From positions 1-20,929 of the forward strand of contig JBBBWG010011302.1 of NCBI GenBank assembly GCA_037176905.1: DNA of 20,929 bases. The letters run 5' to 3'. The stretch is from Azolla pinnata (Eukaryota > Streptophyta > Polypodiopsida > Salviniales > Salviniaceae). Both the position numbers and the translations under genes were made by a program. Shown here one piece after another: positions 15,212 through 20,929 of the stretch; position 1 is the first letter of the stretch; the number at the start of each line of letters is the position of its first letter. The notes beneath the pieces were generated by a model. It was not told the DNA's origin and did not search any database. It was given only the letters and a program-made list of their open reading frames with translations.

Positions 15212-18200
15212 TCACAACACTGACTGACTTTGATGGGTCTCCAAGAGGCGAAAGAAGCTAGCATCAACCCTAAAACCAATCGCTTCAAGCATGTCATTCA
15301 TCTTTGCTTCAGCATCAGATACCCTGTGAAGTGCCAACCAAGTATTGACGATAAACAACTTCTTCATCACAAACAATTCCAGAGCATCCGGATTGAACAC
15401 GATACCTAGCCGCCTGCTTATCTGCAAAAATGTCGAGCACTAATATTAACACCCACCCAGTTCACATGGATATGTACAAACTTATAAAATAGATTGATTG
15501 GTTGTGCACATGCATCAATATCAAACTAGCAAATGGATATTCAACACAGATGCACAGAGCATGCATGGCAAACAGTGTAAATGAACTAAATGATAGACTA
15601 GTGAGTTCTGAAGAATGGAACCCAGAATACCCTTGCTGCTATTTAGGTTCTAGTCAACTGATTCCAATGATCTAACTAGCTGAACAAACTTATGGTAAAT
15701 CCCAAGTACCCTTGATATATTCATGAGAGTATGGCAACCTATAATACATAAAATGTATAACTAGACCCTAACCATGTACCAATTAGTCCTCCCAAACTAT
15801 CATGTAAACTTTGGTTGACATAAGGGTTATCATGGACTAATGGGTACACCTGCAAACTTTGGATGCGATTGATGTTAAGGTCACATGTACGCTAAAGGAA
15901 TTCATCATATAAACTTTGGTCGACATAAGGGGTTATTATGAACTAATGGGTACACCTGCGAACTATGGATGCGATTAATGTTAAGGTCACTTGTATGCTC
16001 AAAGAATTTATCATCTGAACAGATTCGATAACCATCAATGCTTGAAAATCGATTTCGATGTCCGCTACTCAAACAGCACCACAAATACTGATCAGGGCAA
16101 CTTAGTTTGCGAACTTGTCCAAATGGTATAAGATAGTCAATAAACGCAGATGTGCAAAACAAAGAAGCTAATAAACACTTAAACCTGATGAGGCACCAGC
16201 ATTGCTGAATATCGAGCTAGCTCCCCTGCATCCCAATCTAACACAATAGGAAGCCAAGGATATGCAGCATCAAGACGGACAAACCACAATCTTACATCAG
16301 ACATTTCTGAAAGTTCACGAGGATCGTATGGATCCTCCCGCTCATAATTTATAACAAACCCAACACTTCGCTCCAATAATTTCATTGGACCACCTGCAAG
16401 TCAATGGTATCCCTGCAATCAGGGCCAAATAAGACCTCAACTTCTATGTTCTAATGTCACTGTGGACATAAAGTCAACAATCCTTTGCACATGCATAAAT
16501 AAAAATGTAGAAAAATCAATCTTTCAGAAACACATACCCAAACCAGAACACACACAATGTATACATACACACATACATATGCACACTAAGAATTTGGAGT
16601 GTTCAAGATATTTCGATAAAAGAAAGATTGTCATCGTTACCTCTTTGGTGTACATAGTCTCTCAGAACTTCATGCGCAGGTGATAAGTCCAAATTCGTAA
16701 TTATCTCATTATTGATAACAATGTTAATTCGGTTCTCTTTTGGGGGTGGTGGGACTCGTGTTAACACTTCTGGAGTGACTGCATGAGAAAAATAAAACCG
16801 AGGACATCAACAGCCATGTGGTATTAATCAAGAGAATGCATGCAATGCTAGCACAATGAACTGATCATCATAGATCTAACAAAGGTTTCAATATTCAAAG
16901 TGGCTAGGATCTATAAGTGTTTCTACATAGTGATATGAGGCTATCACCATGTATGGTGCCATTTCTGCAGGGAGTTCAAGCAGATGTTACAGGCTCTTAA
17001 ATCCTAAAATGCCACAATTTGTTGCAATACACACATATTTTAAAATGCCCTACTTTCCATACATTTAATGAAAGCTGACATAGGATCACTTTCCCATTAA
17101 TGTTATCCCCATACCGCTCTTCTCATCCACATATCACTGAGTAATGATTATAGGGTGCAAACAAGTAAAATAGGATCTGTTTCCCATTGAGTGTAGAAAC
17201 TTCAGTTGCGGCAAGTAAAATAAGAAGAATTTTCTTAACTAATTTGCTTATATGCAAATATGCTAAGCTAATATTAAAAATACATTCAGGTTCTTAGATC
17301 AAAACTAATTAGTAATGGTAAAATTCATCAGATTTGGCCATGAATTCTTTAGTTTTCAGCTGTGTCCAATACAAACACTAAAATACTCGAGCTGTGGAAA
17401 CTGTAAACAAGCAAAAACTGCTATACGAACTTTCTTATATGCAAAACATGCTTAGCTAATAGTTAAGGATATCTTCAACTCATACATTAATACTAGTTAG
17501 TGAAGGTAAAAATCGTCAAATTCAGCCATAGCTTCATTACCATTTTAGCTGTGTCCCGGACACAGCTGAATTGTCTACGTTCTCATGCTTTCAACCAAGA
17601 TAGCATTTTTCATATGCTTGGGCAATCTTATTCTAGAACAATGACACAATTCCCAATATCTTCTCAGCTATTCTTCTTTTCATTCACGTAAACATGAGTA
17701 TTTTGATCTACCATCATATAGAAAAACAACATTTGAGTGAATCTCATCCAAGCCCCCATTGCAATCCCAACAACATCCCTGACAAACTAACCCATGCTTA
17801 ACATCATCTTTGAAACCCAGTTTTGAAGCATTTCCATATTCTCACCGTCTAATTCTTCCCCCATTCCCTGCTCTCACTGCCTATAGCCATTCCGTTCATT
17901 GATAAAATACACCGACAACAAACCTGAAAGTTATTGCTCTTCAGAACCCTTTAGCATTATTGTTGTCTTACCACCCTCCTTCCACTCACAAATACAATTA
18001 TCCAACCGACTGAATATAGGGTTTTCCACAGAAAAAAACATACTAGAGTACGGCGATCAATTGCTGAACCGAGATCACAAAAAGCTCAGAAGATGCAAAG
18101 CAAAAAGCATCCGTTTCAGGCGAGAAAAGACGGACGTACCTTCACCACACACTTCTTCGATTGATGGGAGATCAACTTCCCGGTAAGGATCATAGATATG

Positions 18201-18380
18201 ACAAGGATGCGAGCATCTCTTGGGAGAGGAAGGGGATGCCGGGGGATTAACCCTAACTCTGAACCCAAAACAAGCCTTAGCAGAGGCAGAGGCAGAGGCA
18301 GAGGCAGAGGCAGAAGTAGCTCTGACTCGCGAAGCAGAGCAGAGGTAGGGTGTGTGATAGATGGCGCCCACCATATCCAT
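15212..18380 (-). CDS. CRR6: CRR6-like chloroplast NDH complex assembly factor, four exons
   Basis: Exons on the minus strand are 18380-18140, 16778-16641, 16393-16185 and 15421-15212 (TGA). All junctions are GT-AG and in phase (1, 1, 0), giving 265 residues. CRR6 is a stromal factor needed to assemble the NdhI-containing part of the chloroplast NADH dehydrogenase-like complex (cyclic electron flow); it is conserved from cyanobacteria (DUF1817). Residues 1-60 are Ser/Ala/Arg-rich with few acidic residues, a transit peptide. The conserved part begins RINIVINNEIITNLDLSP (97-114) and continues ERSVGFVINY, EDPYDPRELSE (146-156), VRLWFVRLDAAYPWLPIVLD (160-179), W-AGELARYSAMLVPHQ (180-196), GIVFNPDALELFVMKKLFIV and a C-terminal MLEAIGF---ASFFRLLE. 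The start was chosen at 18380 because upstream codons in frame come from a simple repeat. Length is close to the Arabidopsis protein (about 246). Nothing is missing, so the gene looks functional. This implies the plant keeps a plastid NDH complex. Confidence 0.95.
15799..16009. repeat. 105-bp tandem duplication in CRR6 intron 3
   Basis: Two copies (15799-15903 and 15904-16009) share atcat-taaactttggt, gacataagg, actaatgggtacacctgc, ggatgcgatt and gttaaggtcac, with about 12% differences. It is intronic and has no coding sense. Confidence 0.92.
17208..17560. repeat. Diverged ~190-bp duplication in CRR6 intron 1
   Basis: The two halves (about 17208-17365 and 17408-17555) share in order: a caag-aaaa start, cttatatgcaaa, atgc-tagctaata, cta-ttagt-a-ggtaaaa, atc-tca-att--gccat and agctgtgtcc. 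Identity is modest, so the duplication is old. It is not related to the satellite arrays despite the similar length. Confidence 0.6.
17547..17567. repeat. Perfect 10-bp-arm palindrome in CRR6 intron 1
   Basis: agctgtgtcc, one C, then ggacacagct. It lies at the right end of the diverged duplication, where the other copy has only the left arm (17360 region). Confidence 0.85.
18281..18314. repeat. Coding hexanucleotide repeat in the CRR6 transit peptide
   Basis: Five GAGGCA units on + (TGCCTC on -) encode an Ala-Ser run within residues 21-34. Because the unit is six bases, length changes keep the frame and only add or remove Ala-Ser pairs in a region where transit peptides tolerate variation. 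Confidence 0.9.
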
Positions 18381-18424
18381 CCTTGCGCAGTTGAAGCGTA
18401 TGGTATGTAGTATTTTCTGAATAT

Positions 18425-18635
18425 ATGTACAGATACAAATACGATTACGATTACGATTACGATTACGTAATACGAAAACGGTTACAAATACTAACAAAAT
18501 ACCAAATACGAATACAGCTACAAATACCCAATCAGATACCAATACAAATACCAAATCCAATACAACTACAACTACAACATCGAACACACGATTACAAATA
18601 CTTAATCAAATACAAATACATATACCCTTAATTAT
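18425..18635. repeat. Hexanucleotide (GATTAC)n plus decayed (AATACA)n tract upstream of CRR6
   Basis: Four perfect gattac units (about 18442-18466) are followed by about 160 bp of decayed aatacaa/actaca units. The tract starts only about 45 bp upstream of the CRR6 ATG, so it must occupy the core promoter or leader. Tyr/Asp-rich or Val/Phe-rich open frames across it are artefacts. Confidence 0.88.
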
Positions 18636-18734
18636 ACAGTCGAATGTACTAGATATGTTGATCAAAATACCCTTAATCTAGATTTTCTTATCGAACATGA
18701 TGATGGTGATGACTGTCGGTTGCAATGTTAGGGT
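18636..18734. other. Unique spacer between CRR6 promoter and right array
   Basis: About 100 bp of AT-rich DNA with a short gatgatggtgatga run, ending where the first satellite copy becomes recognisable (ggtcccttcctcag). Confidence 0.5.
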
Positions 18735-20929
18735 AAGGGTTGGTCCCTTCCTCAGTTCTGACACATCTTCACTTTTTAAGCCGTTTCACTCGCCCTAAGT
18801 TTAAATATCAAAGCTTTTTTGTGCCATTGCATGCCTTGCTCTATTGCGCTTTGATTCAAGCTAAAAAACTCGAAAATCCGATGTCACATGAGAGAGCTAT
18901 GACCTTTCTGGTGAAGGCAGTCGCCTTGGCCAGTCCCTTCCTCATGTTTGACACATCTTCACTTTTTCAGCCGTTTCTCTCGCCCTGAGTTTCAGAATCC
19001 AAACATTTTTGTGCCATTGCATAGCTTGCTATCTTACGCTTCGATTCAAGCTAAAGAACTGGGAAATCCAATGTCACACGAGGGAGCTATGAACTTTCTA
19101 GTGCAGGCAGTCGCCCTGGTCGGTTCCTTCCTTAGTTTTGACACATCTTCACTTTTTCAGCCTTTTCACTCGCCCTAAGTTTAAATATCGAAGCTTTTTT
19201 GTACCATTGCATAGCTTGCTTTCATGCGCTTTGATTCAAGCTAAACAACTTGGAAATCCGATATCACACGAGGGAGCTGTGAGCTTTCTGGTGATGACAG
19301 TCGCCTTGGTCGGTCCCTTCCCCACTTTTGACACATCTTCACTTTTTCAGGCGTTTCTCTCGCCTTGAGTTTCAGAATCCAAACGTTTTTGTGCCATTGC
19401 ATAGTTTCTCGCTTGCGCTTCGATTCAAGCTAAAAGACTCGGAAATCCGATAACACACGAGGGAGCTATAAGCTTTCTGGTGAAGGGAGTCGCCTTGGTC
19501 GGTCCCTTCCACAGTTCTGACACATCTTCACTTTTTCAGCCATTTCATTCGCCCTAAGTTTAAATAACAAAGCTTTTTTGTGCCATTGCATAGCTTGCTC
19601 TCTTGCACTTCGATTCAAGCTAAAAAAACTCGGAAATTCGATATCACACGAGGGAGCTCTGACCTTTCTGGTGAAGGCAGTTACCCTGGTCGGTCCCTTC
19701 CTCAGTTCTGCCACATCTTCACTGTTTCAGCCGTTTCAGTCGCCCTAAGTTTAAATAATGAAGCTTTTTTGTGCCATTCATAACTTTCTCTCTTGGACTT
19801 CAATTCAAGCTAAAAAATTCGGAAATCCGATATCACAGGAGAGAGCTATGAGCTTTCTGGTGAAGGTAGTCGCCCTGGTCGGTCCTTTCCTTAGTTCTGA
19901 CACATCTTCAGTTTTTCAGCCGTTTCTCTCGCCCTGAGTTCCAGAATCCAAACTTTTTTGTGCCATTGCATAGCTTAATCTCCTGCGCTTCGATTCAAGC
20001 TAAAATACTCGGAAATCCGATAACACACGAGGGGGCTATAAGCTTTTTGGTGAAGCTAGTCGCCCTGGTCGGTCCCTTCCTGAGTTCTGACACATCTTCA
20101 CTTTTTCAGCCGTTTCTCTTGCCCTGAGTTTCAAAATCCAAACTTTTCTTTGTCATTGTATAGCCTTCTCTCTTGCCCTTGGATTGAAGCCAAAAAACTC
20201 GGATATCCGATATCACACGAGGAAGGTATGAGCTTTCTGGTGAAGGCAGTCGCCCTGGTCGGTCCCTTCCTCACTTCTGACACATCTTCAATTTTTATGG
20301 CGTTTCTCTCGCCTTGACTTTTAGAATCCAAACGTTTTTGTGCCATTGCATAGCTTCTCTCTTGCACTTGATTCAAACTAAAAGACTCGGAAATCCGATA
20401 ACACACGAGGGAGCTACAAGCCTTGGTCGGTCCCTTCCTGAGTTCTCACACATCTTCACTTTTTTAGCCGTTTCTCTCGCCGTGAGTTTCAGAATCCAAT
20501 TTTCTTGTGCCATTGCATAGCTTGCTCTCTTGCGCTTCGATTCAAGCGAAAAAACTCGAAATCCGATATCACACGAAGGAGCTCTGAGCTTTCTAGTGAA
20601 GGCAGTTGCCCTGGTCGGTCCCTTCCTTAGTTCTGACACATCTTCGCTTTTTCAGCCATTTCACTCGTCCTAAGTTTAAATATCGAAGCTTTTTTGTACC
20701 ATCGCATAGGTTGCTCTCTTGCGCTTCAATTCAAACTAAAAAACTCGGAAATCCGATATCACACGATGGAGCTATGAGTTTGACACATCTTCACTTTTTC
20801 AGCCGTCTCTATCACCCTGAGTTTCAAAATCCAAACTTTCTTGTGCCATTGTGTAGCTTGCTCTCTTGCGCTTCGATTCAAGCCAAAAAACTCTGAAATC
20901 CGATATCGCACGAGGTAGCTATGAGCTTT
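18735..20929 (-). repeat. Right satellite array, ~11.7 units of ~190 bp, reverse orientation
   Basis: The anchor gacacatcttcac recurs at 18760, 18950, 19140, 19330, 19519, 19710, 19899, 20089, 20279, 20447, 20635 and 20782. The spacing is 189-191 bp except the intervals starting at 20279 (168), 20447 (188) and 20635 (147). The reverse complement of a unit reads gctcatagctccctcgtgtg, gatatcggatttccgag, gcttgaatcgaagc, gaaactcagggcgagagaaa, then ggaagggacc. It aligns in order with the left-array unit over its whole length. Copies are more alike than in the left array. Two sequence subtypes alternate. The array runs off the window end. Open frames of about 76 codons per unit are artefacts; a 190-bp unit is not a multiple of three. 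Confidence 0.93.

Noticed and set aside
18740-20896. A series of similar ~76-codon + frames with a shared hydrophobic pattern, resembling a repeated small protein gene
   Set aside because: They are successive satellite units. The 190-bp period shifts frame each unit and the other strand is open as well.

Overview
This is a nuclear window from a land plant. It holds spliced genes with GT-AG introns, a chloroplast NDH assembly factor (CRR6), a plant-only DnaJ-DUF3444 protein and a PAR1-family secreted protein. A fern or other non-seed vascular plant would fit the long, repeat-filled introns and the fragmentary CACTA transposon, but the sequence alone does not settle the clade.

Layout. 439-723: decayed CACTA (En/Spm-like) transposase fragment. 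812-3136: tandem array of a ~188-bp satellite in + orientation. 3137-6087: intergenic DNA with degenerate minisatellites, a faint LINE-like remnant and a perfect four-unit heat-shock-element motif. 6088-7190: about 1.1 kb of simple repeats, first (ATGT)n and then (CTT)n. 7190-7465: GC- and C-rich leader with uORFs and a G-quadruplex motif. 7466-10024 (+): intronless type-III J-protein. 11495-13859 (-): four-exon PAR1-like gene, assembled here from phase-consistent exons. 15212-18380 (-): four-exon CRR6 gene, also assembled from phase-consistent exons and matching the family motifs throughout. 18735-20929: a second satellite array running off the window. It is the same family as the left array but in the opposite orientation.

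The three genes form a roughly 11-kb island between two inverted arrays of one satellite family. The J-protein gene converges on the PAR1-like gene; PAR1-like and CRR6 are both on the minus strand. They share no evident pathway: chaperone regulation, an extracellular Cys-rich protein and plastid NDH assembly. What links them in sequence is repeat invasion of control and structural DNA. Trinucleotide, tetranucleotide and hexanucleotide repeats sit in the leader, at a splice acceptor, inside coding exons and just upstream of start codons.

I found no wholly new gene system. The best second looks are the inverted satellite pair, the PAR1-like gene whose intron and exon have both been remodelled by (GAT)n repeats, the ~70-bp-arm hairpin inside its intron, and the HSE motif upstream of the J-protein gene.
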